Shown: piece by piece, positions 7,982 to 21,424 of the stretch
Layout: each line of letters begins with the position of its first letter
How positions within the stretch are numbered: position 1 is the stretch's first letter
DNA from: Paenibacillus vini
GTDB lineage: Bacteria; Bacillota; Bacilli; Paenibacillales; Paenibacillaceae
Length of the DNA stretch: 64,000 nucleotides
Direction: 5' to 3'
Assembly: GCF_018403325.1 (NCBI RefSeq)
Contig: NZ_BOSL01000005.1
Coordinates: 1 to 64,000, forward strand
The notes under the pieces: generated by a model
What the model saw: only the letters and a program-made list of their open reading frames with translations
What the model was told of the DNA's origin: nothing
The model's database searches: none
Position numbers and translations under genes: made by a program

Positions 7982-9328
7982 GTGAAATGGTTTGTAAACT
8001 GGGGCTGGATTGTCATGTATGCACTTGTGCTTGGTATCTCGGTAATGATCATTGCGATGAACGGCAGCGAACCGATCGAGGAGAAGCAAACCGAGAAGAT
8101 CACGTTGACCTTCCGCCATTTCTGGATCAAGGAACATGACCGGCAAATGCTGCACATTTTCGAGGAAGTCGTGGATTCTTTTCAAAAATCGCATCCCAAC
8201 GTGAAGGTGAATTTCGAGGGGATGGACCAAACCGATCACCGCGAACGGAAACTGAAAAGTGAGATGGTGACAGGGACGCCGCCCGACATGTTCGTGTTAT
8301 TTGCGGGGGCGGAAATAGAGCCTTATGTCCGGTCCAATCGCTTAATGGATTTGACGGGTTTCGTCCGTGATAACGGGCTGAAGGAGAAGTTCCAAGACCT
8401 TCATCTATGGACCTACGATGACCGAATTTACGGATTACCCTTGGAAGGACATGCGGAGCCGCTTTATTATAATAAAGAAATCTTCGAACGGCTGGGGATT
8501 ACCCCGCCGAAAACGCTGGATGAACTGGACGCCGTCGTCAAGCTGTTGAGAGATAAAGGGTACATTCCTTTTGCTCTAGGCAATGAGGAGCGCTGGCCGG
8601 CCGCGATTTTTGCTCACTATTTGATGGACCGTTATGCGGGGCCGGATTTGATTAATGAGCTCACCAAAGGCAATGAGGCCGTGGATTTTAACAATAGCGC
8701 TTATTTACAGGCGTTTATGCATTTTAAAGATTGGGTCTCTGAAGGAGCCTTCAGCAATCCGGCCAATGATCTGTCGACGGAAGAGGCGATCGCGCTGTTT
8801 ACTTCCGGCAAGGCGGCCATGTATGTGAATGGGAGCTGGGATATCAATCTCTTTCATAACGGAGAAGAGCCGGATGATTTCCCGAACCGGGTCGGCGTGA
8901 TTACGTTCCCTACCCTGCTTCCGGATCAGCCAAGCTCGCTGGCGGGAGGATATACGATCGGGATCGCTCTTTCCTCGAACTTGGAAGAAGCCAAGCGGGA
9001 GGCCGCGCTGGATTTGATGCAGGCTTTTTACACCGAGGATATTCAAAGGCGGGTTGTTTATGAGGGACTTCGGATTCCATCGATGAAAATATCCTTCGAT
9101 GCGGAGAAAACCGGTCCTGTGTTTGCCCAAGTGGTAAGTCTCATGGAACAGAGCGACAGCATTTTTCTGGCGTATGACAATGTGCTGTCACCGGAAGTGA
9201 CCAAGACATTCCTGAAAGTAATCGAGGATATTATATCCGGCGGCGTTTCGCCGAATGAGGCTTTGGATGAAATTCAAGCGACCTCGGAGCAATACTGGAA
9301 GCAACGAAAAAGTTCACTGCCCGAGTGA
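7982..9328 (+). CDS. Membrane-anchored extracellular solute-binding protein
   Basis: A 448-residue family-1 solute-binding protein located between the YesM kinase and YesN regulator. The N terminus is a hydrophobic helix (residues about 5-26, 'WGWIVMYALVLGISVMIIA') with no lipobox cysteine, so it is probably held by an uncleaved membrane anchor rather than lipidated. The binding fold is visible in 'HPNVKVNFEGM', 'GTPPDMFVLFAG', 'YGLPLEGHAEPLYYNKEIFE' and 'SGKAAMYVNGSWDI'. The start is GTG 7982 behind GGGGGAAGAGAG. Its position suggests a ligand-presenting role for the sensor rather than transport, or an alternative binding subunit for the permeases at 4162-5978. Confidence 0.85.
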   Translation: MKWFVNWGWIVMYALVLGISVMIIAMNGSEPIEEKQTEKITLTFRHFWIKEHDRQMLHIFEEVVDSFQKSHPNVKVNFEGMDQTDHRERKLKSEMVTGTPPDMFVLFAGAEIEPYVRSNRLMDLTGFVRDNGLKEKFQDLHLWTYDDRIYGLPLEGHAEPLYYNKEIFERLGITPPKTLDELDAVVKLLRDKGYIPFALGNEERWPAAIFAHYLMDRYAGPDLINELTKGNEAVDFNNSAYLQAFMHFKDWVSEGAFSNPANDLSTEEAIALFTSGKAAMYVNGSWDINLFHNGEEPDDFPNRVGVITFPTLLPDQPSSLAGGYTIGIALSSNLEEAKREAALDLMQAFYTEDIQRRVVYEGLRIPSMKISFDAEKTGPVFAQVVSLMEQSDSIFLAYDNVLSPEVTKTFLKVIEDIISGGVSPNEALDEIQATSEQYWKQRKSSLPE

Positions 9329-9350
9329 TGGCCAGGAGGTGAGGAGTCGT

Positions 9351-10943
9351 ATGGAAGCCAAGGAAGCAAAATACCGGGTTATTCTCGTGGATGACGAGCC
9401 GATCATTTTGCGCAGCTTGAAGGTGGCCATTCCGTGGAATGAGCTGGATCTGGAAATCGTGGGTGATGCAAGAAACGGGGAGGATGCCCTTAAGCTGGTT
9501 CGCGAGCTGTCCCCGCATATGATCATCAGCGATATCCGCATGCCGGGCTTGGACGGAATTAGCCTGATGAAGGAAGTCATGGCGGAGAACGCCAAGCGCC
9601 TGTTTATTTTTATCAGCGGGTACGGAGAATTTGAATATGCCAGGGAAGCGCTGCGGGAAGGAGCATTTGATTATTTGCTCAAACCGATCGATCATGAGGA
9701 ACTGATTGAAATGATCATGCGCGCGAAGAAGACGCTGGAAAAGCAACAGGAGAACGAGAAGCTGCTGCACTCGGTGCAGGTATTGTCCATGTTGGCAAGG
9801 GAGCGGATGTTTGCGGAGTTTTTGGAGGGCAATCCCAGCGATAACCACCTGCGGCATATGCAGTGGCTGGAGAGCAGCGAGCTGCAGGACGATTATTTCG
9901 TGGCGGTTCTCCAATTGGATCATTATATGAAATTGAATGAGAGCTGGTCCATGGAAGAGCGAAGGCTGTGGTTGTTTGCGATCCGCAACATTTTGAGCGA
10001 ATGGTCCTTATCGCATGGAGCGCTTACCGTGTTTCCTTTTCACAGCGGAGAATGGGTCATTCTGTTTCCGGGTTCATTAAGAGACAAGAGAGAGAGTTTG
10101 GGGAACGATATCATACATCAGATCAAGGTCAATGCAAAACTGTCCTGTTCGATCGGATTCAGTCAATCTGCAGAAGGGATAGAGCAGCTGAGTGAGGCTT
10201 ACCAGAGTGCTGCAAAGGCGTTATATCAGCGTTTCTACCGCGATCAGGAAGGCGTGTTTGTGGACCCGATTCCGGAATTGGGAGCGACCCGGGAAATCAA
10301 ATATCCTAAGTTCCTTGAAGCCCGTATGCTCGAATGTATCCGCACGCTTGAAGATGAACGGTTAATCGTCCTGTTGGATGAGACGAAGACTTATATCGAA
10401 ACGCAGGCTTTTGGCAAAGAAACGGCGGAACGCATGATTGTGGAACTGACTGTTGTTCTCTATCGCGAATTCGAACATATGAAGCTGCTGCCGGAGTGGT
10501 CGCTTGAAGGCTTGCTGCAGGAGATTCACTCACTTGGGACTCTGAACGAAATGATCGGTGTTCTCAAAGCCAGTTTGGGGAAATGGATTCGCGAGAGAAA
10601 AGAAGCCCAGCCCAAAGAAAATATTCATAAGGTCATTTCCAAAACGCAAGAGTATATCTCCAACAACTACCACAAGGATTTGAGCATCGAAGAGGTTGCC
10701 GAAGTCGCGGATTTGAGTATCAGCCATTTTTGCATGCTGTTTAAGCAGGTATCCGGATTTACCTTCCTGGAGTATTTAACACAGTGCCGGATTGAAAAGG
10801 CTAAGTATATATTGAAGAACAGTCAGGTCAAGGTGTATCAAATCGCCCCTCTGGTAGGGTACCAAGATCCGCGTTATTTTACTCAGGTATTTAAAAAGGT
10901 CACGGGGATGACGCCTACGGAATATCGGGATGAGTCCGCTTGA
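9351..10943 (+). CDS. YesN-type response regulator with AraC-family DNA-binding domain
   Basis: Transcription regulator of 530 residues, partner of the kinase at 6062. The N-terminal receiver has the acidic pair DDE (residues 14-16), phosphoacceptor Asp61 in SDIRMPG, and the conserved Lys in 'DYLLKPID'. A central region of about 280 residues follows, and the C-terminal 100 residues form the two helix-turn-helix units of AraC proteins ('IEEVAEVADLSISHFCMLFK' and 'VYQIAPLVGYQDPRYFTQVF'). Start: ATG 9351 preceded by AGGAGGTGAGGAG; an upstream in-frame ATG at 9255 overlaps the previous gene and lacks a ribosome site. It likely activates the sugar importer upstream. A terminator follows. Confidence 0.92.
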   Translation: MEAKEAKYRVILVDDEPIILRSLKVAIPWNELDLEIVGDARNGEDALKLVRELSPHMIISDIRMPGLDGISLMKEVMAENAKRLFIFISGYGEFEYAREALREGAFDYLLKPIDHEELIEMIMRAKKTLEKQQENEKLLHSVQVLSMLARERMFAEFLEGNPSDNHLRHMQWLESSELQDDYFVAVLQLDHYMKLNESWSMEERRLWLFAIRNILSEWSLSHGALTVFPFHSGEWVILFPGSLRDKRESLGNDIIHQIKVNAKLSCSIGFSQSAEGIEQLSEAYQSAAKALYQRFYRDQEGVFVDPIPELGATREIKYPKFLEARMLECIRTLEDERLIVLLDETKTYIETQAFGKETAERMIVELTVVLYREFEHMKLLPEWSLEGLLQEIHSLGTLNEMIGVLKASLGKWIRERKEAQPKENIHKVISKTQEYISNNYHKDLSIEEVAEVADLSISHFCMLFKQVSGFTFLEYLTQCRIEKAKYILKNSQVKVYQIAPLVGYQDPRYFTQVFKKVTGMTPTEYRDESA

Positions 10944-10960
10944 CCGGGTATAACCATAAA

Positions 10961-10990
10961 AGAACCGCCCATATAGGGCGGTTCTCCTAT
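10961..10990. terminator. Terminator between the YesN gene and the convergent membrane protein gene
   Basis: AGAACCGCCC (10961-10970) and GGGCGGTTCT (10976-10985) form a 10-bp stem with a five-base loop. It is followed by T-rich sequence on the plus strand and preceded by a run rich in A, so it can serve both convergent genes. Confidence 0.75.
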
Positions 10991-11015
10991 TTTCAATGCT
11001 TATTCAAAGTGAATC

Positions 11016-11273
11016 TTAAGAACGATTACGTCTCATTGAGCCCATAATCAGGCTCACGATAAATACTAGGACAACCGCACCAATCAATGCAGGAATGAAG
11101 TAGAAGTCACCGATGACCGGACCCCAATTCCCCAAGATCATGCTGCCAAGCCAAGCACCGATGAAACCTGCGATGATATTCCCAATGATACCTCCGGGGA
11201 TATCTCTGCCCATAATCAAACCTGCCAACCAACCGATTACTCCACCAATAATTAAAGACCATAAGAAACCCAT
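11016..11273 (-). CDS. GlsB/YeaQ/YmgE family small membrane protein
   Basis: Very hydrophobic protein of 85 residues with three membrane segments and the family's glycine pattern (GGVIGWLAGLIMG, GNIIAGFIGAWLGSMI), ending in a basic tail (RRNRS). Such proteins (formerly transglycosylase-associated) are often induced by envelope or general stress; their biochemical role is unknown. The start chosen is ATG 11273-11271, because GAGGTGAT lies a normal distance upstream. The in-frame GTG three codons earlier is within that ribosome site. It stands alone and is convergent with the YesN gene. Confidence 0.85.
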   Translation of the reverse strand: MGFLWSLIIGGVIGWLAGLIMGRDIPGGIIGNIIAGFIGAWLGSMILGNWGPVIGDFYFIPALIGAVVLVFIVSLIMGSMRRNRS

Positions 11274-11462
11274 TCGTATCACCTCAAATTTATTAATTTT
11301 GCTTGTCGTTTACTATTAACCAAAGAGGGACGTTTTAAACAATCCGACTTACTTCCTGTTTTTTACATGGCAGGTCCTGAATTCGTAAAATGCAATGTAC
11401 AATGGGTGACAGCTTCTGCTACAATCCACTTATCAACTCCCAAAATTAAACATATGTATTTA

Positions 11463-11476
11463 TGTAAGTGTTTACA
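11463..11476. promoter_or_regulatory. Candidate cre (CcpA) site 1
   Basis: TGTAAGTGTTTACA differs from the classical cre TGTAAGCGTTTACA at one central base. It lies 167 bases upstream of the amylase start, which fits carbon catabolite repression of a starch-degrading enzyme. Confidence 0.55.
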
Positions 11477-11537
11477 ACGCAGTTTTTTTGGAGAGATGTG
11501 AGTTTTATAGATCAGGAGGTGGTTGCGAACCCAAAAA

Positions 11538-11551
11538 TTCAAACGTTTGCA
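11538..11551. promoter_or_regulatory. Candidate cre-like operator 2 upstream of the amylase
   Basis: TTCAAACGTTTGCA, with a symmetric AAACGTTT core, matches the cre/LacI-family operator pattern. An identical 16-base block recurs 59 bases downstream at 11597. The pair could bind CcpA or a local LacI-family regulator and form a loop. Confidence 0.6.
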
Positions 11552-11579
11552 CTGTAAAAGGGAGTTTAAGTGTGTGTAG

Positions 11580-17197
<5,618 letters not shown>

Positions 17198-17205
17198 AAG
17201 TAAGA

Positions 17206-17240
17206 ATAAAGAACCCTATTATGGGTTCTTTATTTTTTCT
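17206..17240 (+). terminator. Terminator after the amylase locus
   Basis: ATAAAGAACCC (17206-17216) and GGGTTCTTTAT (17223-17233) make an 11-bp stem with a six-base loop, followed by a T-run. It is a classic intrinsic terminator placed just after the CBM25 frame, which supports that frame being the true 3' end of the amylase gene. Confidence 0.85.
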
Positions 17241-17300
17241 AGGATTGGTTTCTCCTGTTCTGACTACTGACTACTTCATTCTTCTGTTCTAACTCTTCCG

Positions 17301-17367
17301 ATTGGATTTTTCCAATGAAAAACCCTGGGTTTGGTGTAAAGGGGAAGTTCTATTGGAAATTTCCAAT
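17301..17367. repeat. Paired ATTGGA/TCCAAT palindromes, pair A
   Basis: Palindromes start at 17301 (ATTGGATTTTTCCAAT) and 17352 (ATTGGAAATTTCCAAT, perfect), exactly 51 bases apart. Both are followed by GAAA. The 51-base pitch equals that of the unrelated twin-palindrome elements at 125-477 and 35578-36324. Confidence 0.75.
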
Positions 17368-17413
17368 GAAATAGTGCTGAATTGCCCGTAAAGAGGGGAT
17401 TTGGTCGATATTC

Positions 17414-17480
17414 ATTGGATATTTCCAATGAATATCATTGAATATGCGAATGAAAGGTAAATCCATTGGATATATCCAAT
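17414..17480. repeat. Paired ATTGGA/TCCAAT palindromes, pair B
   Basis: Palindromes start at 17414 (ATTGGATATTTCCAAT) and 17465 (ATTGGATATATCCAAT, perfect), again 51 bases apart; pair B begins 62 bases after the second half of pair A. Together the four copies fill most of the 350-base spacer between the convergent amylase and CotH genes. No gene is visible in this spacer. Confidence 0.75.
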
Positions 17481-17494
17481 GAGATTAGTTGCAA

Positions 17495-17533
17495 ACAAAA
17501 ACCGCCAGGGAGCTCCTAAGCTCCACTGACGGT
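17495..17533 (-). terminator. Terminator of the CotH operon
   Basis: Read on the minus strand, ACCGTCAG and CTGGCGGT (17533-17501) enclose a secondary GGAGCT/AGCTCC stem and are followed by TTTTTG. It lies just beyond the CotH stop codon. Confidence 0.7.
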
Positions 17534-17551
17534 CCAGTTTCTGTATAGCAA

Positions 17552-19810
17552 TTAGAGACGTTTTCTTCTGAAAAAGACGACGAAAACGCAGGCTAGCAGA
17601 AGGATTAAGAGGGAGATCCCTGCGGTGAGGGCCTCGTTGGGATTCGTCTGTACCTTACGTGCATCTCCCTGACCGAATCCCCCAAAACCGTCGGGCCAGC
17701 CTTCGCGGCCCATTTGGGCGCCGCCGAACCCGCCGCCGAAGTCACCGCCTGGTCCCCATTGGCCGCCATTCGCGCCTTGCTGGCCCGGGATGCCTGCACC
17801 GTTGTCCGCGTCCGCGGCATCATCTGCCGGTTGCTGCGACTGTGCGTCGGGCATCTGACCATCAGGCATGCCATCCGGCGGCATTTGCGGCATCTGGCCA
17901 TCCGGTGGAAGCTGCGGCATCCCGCCGTTTACATCAGGGGGAGCACCGCCGGGTAGGCCGGCTGCTCCGGCCCCATCGCCGGCTGCTCCGGCCCCATCGC
18001 CGGCTGCGCCCTGTTGAGCAGCGCCGCTTGGTTGCTGCGACTGTCCGTCAACGGCGCCCGCTTGGCCGGCATTGTTTGGTGCGGCTGCGTCGTTCGTCGC
18101 TTGCCCGGTCTGCGGTCCGGCGGCACCGAACTCAGGGCGGTCGCCGCCACCTCTGCCGCCCATACCACGCATACCGCCCATACCGCCGCCGCTGCCGGAG
18201 CCGTCGCCGGAGGAAGGAAGCGTGCCGTCAAGCTGCTGTGAGATATTCTCCACCTGCGAAGCGTTGGTGGAAATGAGTTTGGGCACAGCTTCTTCGAATT
18301 GTTCGTAGGAATAGAATGGCCTTGGATCGGCCTTCACGTAGGACGAGATCATCGCGGAAACCTCGTTGACGCGTGCCGTGAAGGTGTCATTTTCAAGGTA
18401 GCCATCAACCGCTTCTTGAAGGATGGAGTGGTACAACTCCTTATACTCATCGACGGCCAGCAGTTTGGCTACCAAAGGACGCTCGGCAACCGCGCCTTGG
18501 GTCGGCTCGTCGATCAGCAGGCTGCTGCCGCCTCCACCTCCAGGGCCTGCGGCCGCTCCGCCGCCGGTCTTCCCGGCACCGGCCTCGCCCTGGCCAGCTC
18601 CCGCACCTGCGGCCTGGTCGCCGCCCGCCGTGTCGGCCTGCGCCGGAGCCTTTTGGCCGCCCGTCGCTGCGCCCCCGGCGGTTCCGCCCGCTGCTGCACC
18701 GGTCCGCCCGGCCGCTTGCTCGCCCCCGGCTGGGCTCGCGCCTGGTCCGCCGACCGCGGCATCACCCGCCGCGCCCGCTCCGTCCGACGCGGCATTGCCC
18801 CCCGTGTCGGCGCCCGCCTTGGCACGACCTGCCCCGCCGAAGCCGCCGCCCATGCCTCCGCCGCCTAAACCGCCGAACGCCATGTTGTAATCCCATGGCA
18901 GCACGGAGAAGACACCGTCGTCCTCATACAAATAGTAATTCTGTTTGTTGCCGCCGATATAACTGTCGGTGTTGTTGGTGAGTACATTTAGAGCGATGTA
19001 GCCGAGCGATTCTTCCACATCCAGAACCTTTTCGTAATCCGAGCCGTTGTTGAGCTCATCGAGCATATCGATCAATACATCGCCGTTCGTCGACTTCGAC
19101 TTTAGAGCTAAGCCGGTATATGCATCCGGGTCATCGCCAAGCCAAGCCAGGTCGCTTCCGCTTCCGGTCATTTGGCCTTTGTAAAGCGCGCCGTAGGCGT
19201 TTCCGAAATGTCTGTTCAAGTAGGCATCGCCAATCTGCTCGACGGCGAGATAAAATCCCCAAAGCTCATCATTTACATAGACATTTACGAAAGAATATTT
19301 AGGCGTAGGCAGCCCCATCTCTTCCGCCAGCTCGTAGGTCAGAAACTCTCGCATGGAGGTGGCGTCGCTGTAGTTGTTGTTCAGGTTGATTTTACTGATG
19401 CCATCCAAAGTCTGGTTGAGATACTCGTCCAAAGACAGCTTGAAGCTGTACCGGTCCGAATCCGGCATTTGCACGACGCTGCGCAGGCTTAGATTGCCCT
19501 TGGTCCGAATGCCGATGTTGTCAAAATGCTGCCCGTTATAATCGACTGAAGCCTTCTTGTATTCTTCTGCGCTGGCATTGTCCAGCATGTCCTGAAAATC
19601 ATCTTCATCGATCGTGATTTTCACGTCAACGACCTTATCCTTTGGAAAAACCTCTTCATCCAGCTTGCGTTCTTCCGCGGATACCGATTTAGTAATGGCA
19701 TCACCGTTGTTTGTGCTTGCGCTTTGACTGGTTCCGCCGCATGCGGCAAGTCCGAAGATCAGCAGCAGCGAACAAAGGGATAGAAACGGCTTTGCAAGCT
19801 TTCTTTTCAT
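17552..19810 (-). CDS. CotH-kinase-domain lipoprotein with long Gly/Ala-rich insertions
   Basis: Surface lipoprotein of 752 residues. The signal peptide ends at lipobox Cys24 (GLAACGG). The CotH kinase-like domain runs from about residue 50 to 320 (IGIRTKGN, 'YSFKLSLDEYL', 'LYDYNMAFG'-type PWDYNMAFGG near its end, carrying the metal-binding Asp and Asn expected in CotH kinases). Two low-complexity Gly/Ala/Pro/Gln-rich stretches interrupt and follow the domain, and the protein ends with a hydrophobic helix and RRKRL, so it may be tethered at both ends. CotH kinases phosphorylate proteins, e.g. spore coat proteins in Bacillus. GGAGGTGAGG precedes ATG 19810. It is the last gene of an operon with DUF4956 and VTC genes, so it may act with polyphosphate. 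The insert has unusually GC-rich DNA that creates long false frames on the other strand. Confidence 0.85.
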   Translation of the reverse strand: MKRKLAKPFLSLCSLLLIFGLAACGGTSQSASTNNGDAITKSVSAEERKLDEEVFPKDKVVDVKITIDEDDFQDMLDNASAEEYKKASVDYNGQHFDNIGIRTKGNLSLRSVVQMPDSDRYSFKLSLDEYLNQTLDGISKINLNNNYSDATSMREFLTYELAEEMGLPTPKYSFVNVYVNDELWGFYLAVEQIGDAYLNRHFGNAYGALYKGQMTGSGSDLAWLGDDPDAYTGLALKSKSTNGDVLIDMLDELNNGSDYEKVLDVEESLGYIALNVLTNNTDSYIGGNKQNYYLYEDDGVFSVLPWDYNMAFGGLGGGGMGGGFGGAGRAKAGADTGGNAASDGAGAAGDAAVGGPGASPAGGEQAAGRTGAAAGGTAGGAATGGQKAPAQADTAGGDQAAGAGAGQGEAGAGKTGGGAAAGPGGGGGSSLLIDEPTQGAVAERPLVAKLLAVDEYKELYHSILQEAVDGYLENDTFTARVNEVSAMISSYVKADPRPFYSYEQFEEAVPKLISTNASQVENISQQLDGTLPSSGDGSGSGGGMGGMRGMGGRGGGDRPEFGAAGPQTGQATNDAAAPNNAGQAGAVDGQSQQPSGAAQQGAAGDGAGAAGDGAGAAGLPGGAPPDVNGGMPQLPPDGQMPQMPPDGMPDGQMPDAQSQQPADDAADADNGAGIPGQQGANGGQWGPGGDFGGGFGGAQMGREGWPDGFGGFGQGDARKVQTNPNEALTAGISLLILLLACVFVVFFRRKRL

Positions 19811-19827
19811 TTCCTCACCTCCGCGTT

Positions 19828-20523
19828 TTAAGATACGTAATCACCGTTGTAGCTGATCAGGACCGCATTCTTCACTCCGCCGAGCTCGGAAATCTGATTG
19901 ACAAGCTTGCCTTCCCCGTCGCGGAGACGCACCTCCAGCGTCATTTCGATGTTGCCGGGGGATACCGTTTTTTGTTTAACGTTGTAGCGTTTTACAATAC
20001 TGCGCATTTGGCTATGGATCAGCCCTTCGCTCTCATCGGTTTCGCAGTTGACGACAAGCAGGTAGGGCGTTTCCACTGAAGTATTTTTGATAAACAGGAA
20101 CATCACGAGTCCGACGACCACGGAGCCGATAGCTGCAAGGGTGTAGAAGCCGGCACCGGTCACAATACCTGCGGCAGCTGCCCAAAACAGAAAGATCAGA
20201 TCGGTAGGGTCTTTAATCGGGGTTCTGAAACGGACGATCGACAGGGCGCCGACCATACCGAGCGACAGCACCAGGTTGGAGTTCACGGCAATGATGATCA
20301 TAGCGGTCACCATCGTCATACCGATCAGGGACACATTGAAGCTTTTGGAATAGAGCACCCCGCTGAAGACACGTTTGTATAAAAGAAAAATGAACAGTCC
20401 GATAATGAATGAGATGCCTAAGGTGATGAGTATTTTGGAGATGCTGATATCGGAAGTGAAATTATCCATAATAGAATTTTTGATGATATCGCTGAAATTC
20501 GTCGATTGATTATTGGTATTCAT
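19828..20523 (-). CDS. DUF4956 membrane protein
   Basis: Protein of 231 residues with four predicted membrane helices (about residues 30-150) and the family signature GMVGALSIVRFRTPIKDP, followed by a cytoplasmic ferredoxin-like C-terminal domain of about 80 residues. Function is unknown; family members are repeatedly found beside VTC-type polyphosphate polymerases, as here. The ribosome site GGAGG lies within the end of the upstream VTC gene, whose stop is only four bases before this ATG, and the CotH gene follows 17 bases later. The natural inference is a membrane partner that anchors or gates the polymerase. Confidence 0.85.
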   Translation of the reverse strand: MNTNNQSTNFSDIIKNSIMDNFTSDISISKILITLGISFIIGLFIFLLYKRVFSGVLYSKSFNVSLIGMTMVTAMIIIAVNSNLVLSLGMVGALSIVRFRTPIKDPTDLIFLFWAAAAGIVTGAGFYTLAAIGSVVVGLVMFLFIKNTSVETPYLLVVNCETDESEGLIHSQMRSIVKRYNVKQKTVSPGNIEMTLEVRLRDGEGKLVNQISELGGVKNAVLISYNGDYVS

Positions 20524-20527
20524 AAAC

Positions 20528-21250
20528 TTATTGATCCTCCCAGGAATTCATTTTTAGGTATTTGCAGCAGATTACGTATTTCGAAGCCGATTGATGGCGC
20601 AGCCCGTCCATTTGCAGGGCGGTCCGGATATATTCCGGTAGGTACTCGTCATACTTGACCTCGAGAATAATGAGATGGTCGTCAAGGGCAGGAACCGGCT
20701 GGATCGACCGGTCAAAAATATCCGTTGCATGCAGCCCGGTCCGCAGCTCTTTGTCAAACGTAATCCTGACATTGCCGTTCTTGCAGACGTAAGGCTCACG
20801 CACATAGTCGACGATGACCTTGGGTCGGAGGAGATTGTGCTTCATCTCCCGGTACAATTCCATCATGAACGGCTTGTCCGGCTGATGGAGCACTTCATAA
20901 TCTCCTCGTATAATGGAGTCATACATTTCCCGGGTCAACGGTTCCTTCAGCTTGGCGATGTGATCGCCCACCTTGATTTTTTTCTCAAAATGGATGATTT
21001 GATCGTCCCCGTTATAAATACGGATCCGATATTTGCGCCGGTCGCGGAACCCGCCGAGCTTCTCGGAAAGAGCCGAGCTGTCCACGTCGTCAAAATACAG
21101 ACTGCGGATATGATACTCGCCGTTCCGTCCCGCATGCTTGTCATGCTGGATCAGATTTTTAAGCCTTTGGCAAAGGATGTAATATTGATGCCGGTTAATC
21201 ATAAATTTAAGCTCATGGCGAAATTTAAGGTCCTTGTAGACGGTATTCAA
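20528..21250 (-). CDS. VTC-domain polyphosphate polymerase-like protein
   Basis: Protein of 240 residues matching the VTC tunnel domain, which makes polyphosphate from ATP on a basic beta-barrel. Family segments are visible in order: RHELKF (residues 11-16), IRSLYFDD, RKYRIRIYN, HFEKKIK, RPKVIVDYVREPY and LEVKYDEYLP, supplying the expected basic residues and the metal-binding Glu. The chosen start is TTG 21250, seven bases after GAGGTG; no ATG is better placed. It heads the operon VTC-DUF4956-CotH. Polymer synthesis is inferred from family, not shown by the sequence. Confidence 0.87.
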   Translation of the reverse strand: MNTVYKDLKFRHELKFMINRHQYYILCQRLKNLIQHDKHAGRNGEYHIRSLYFDDVDSSALSEKLGGFRDRRKYRIRIYNGDDQIIHFEKKIKVGDHIAKLKEPLTREMYDSIIRGDYEVLHQPDKPFMMELYREMKHNLLRPKVIVDYVREPYVCKNGNVRITFDKELRTGLHATDIFDRSIQPVPALDDHLIILEVKYDEYLPEYIRTALQMDGLRHQSASKYVICCKYLKMNSWEDQ

Positions 21251-21424
21251 TGCTTAACACCTCACTTCTCTCTCTTTTACCGAATGCATTTATCCTAACA
21301 AGGTTTGCTGATTACTCACTTAACGGAAACTGAATATAAACTGAAAGTTTTTACACTGCGTTGACATTTGGATGCAAAAGGTAAAAGATCGTAAGAGATG
21401 AGATTACCAGGGGAGGAGAACGAG

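Noticed and set aside
17659-18890. Long plus-strand reading frames opposite the CotH gene
   Set aside because: They arise from GC-rich low-complexity DNA, give Arg/Ala/Pro-rich nonsense, lack ribosome sites and oppose a well-supported gene.
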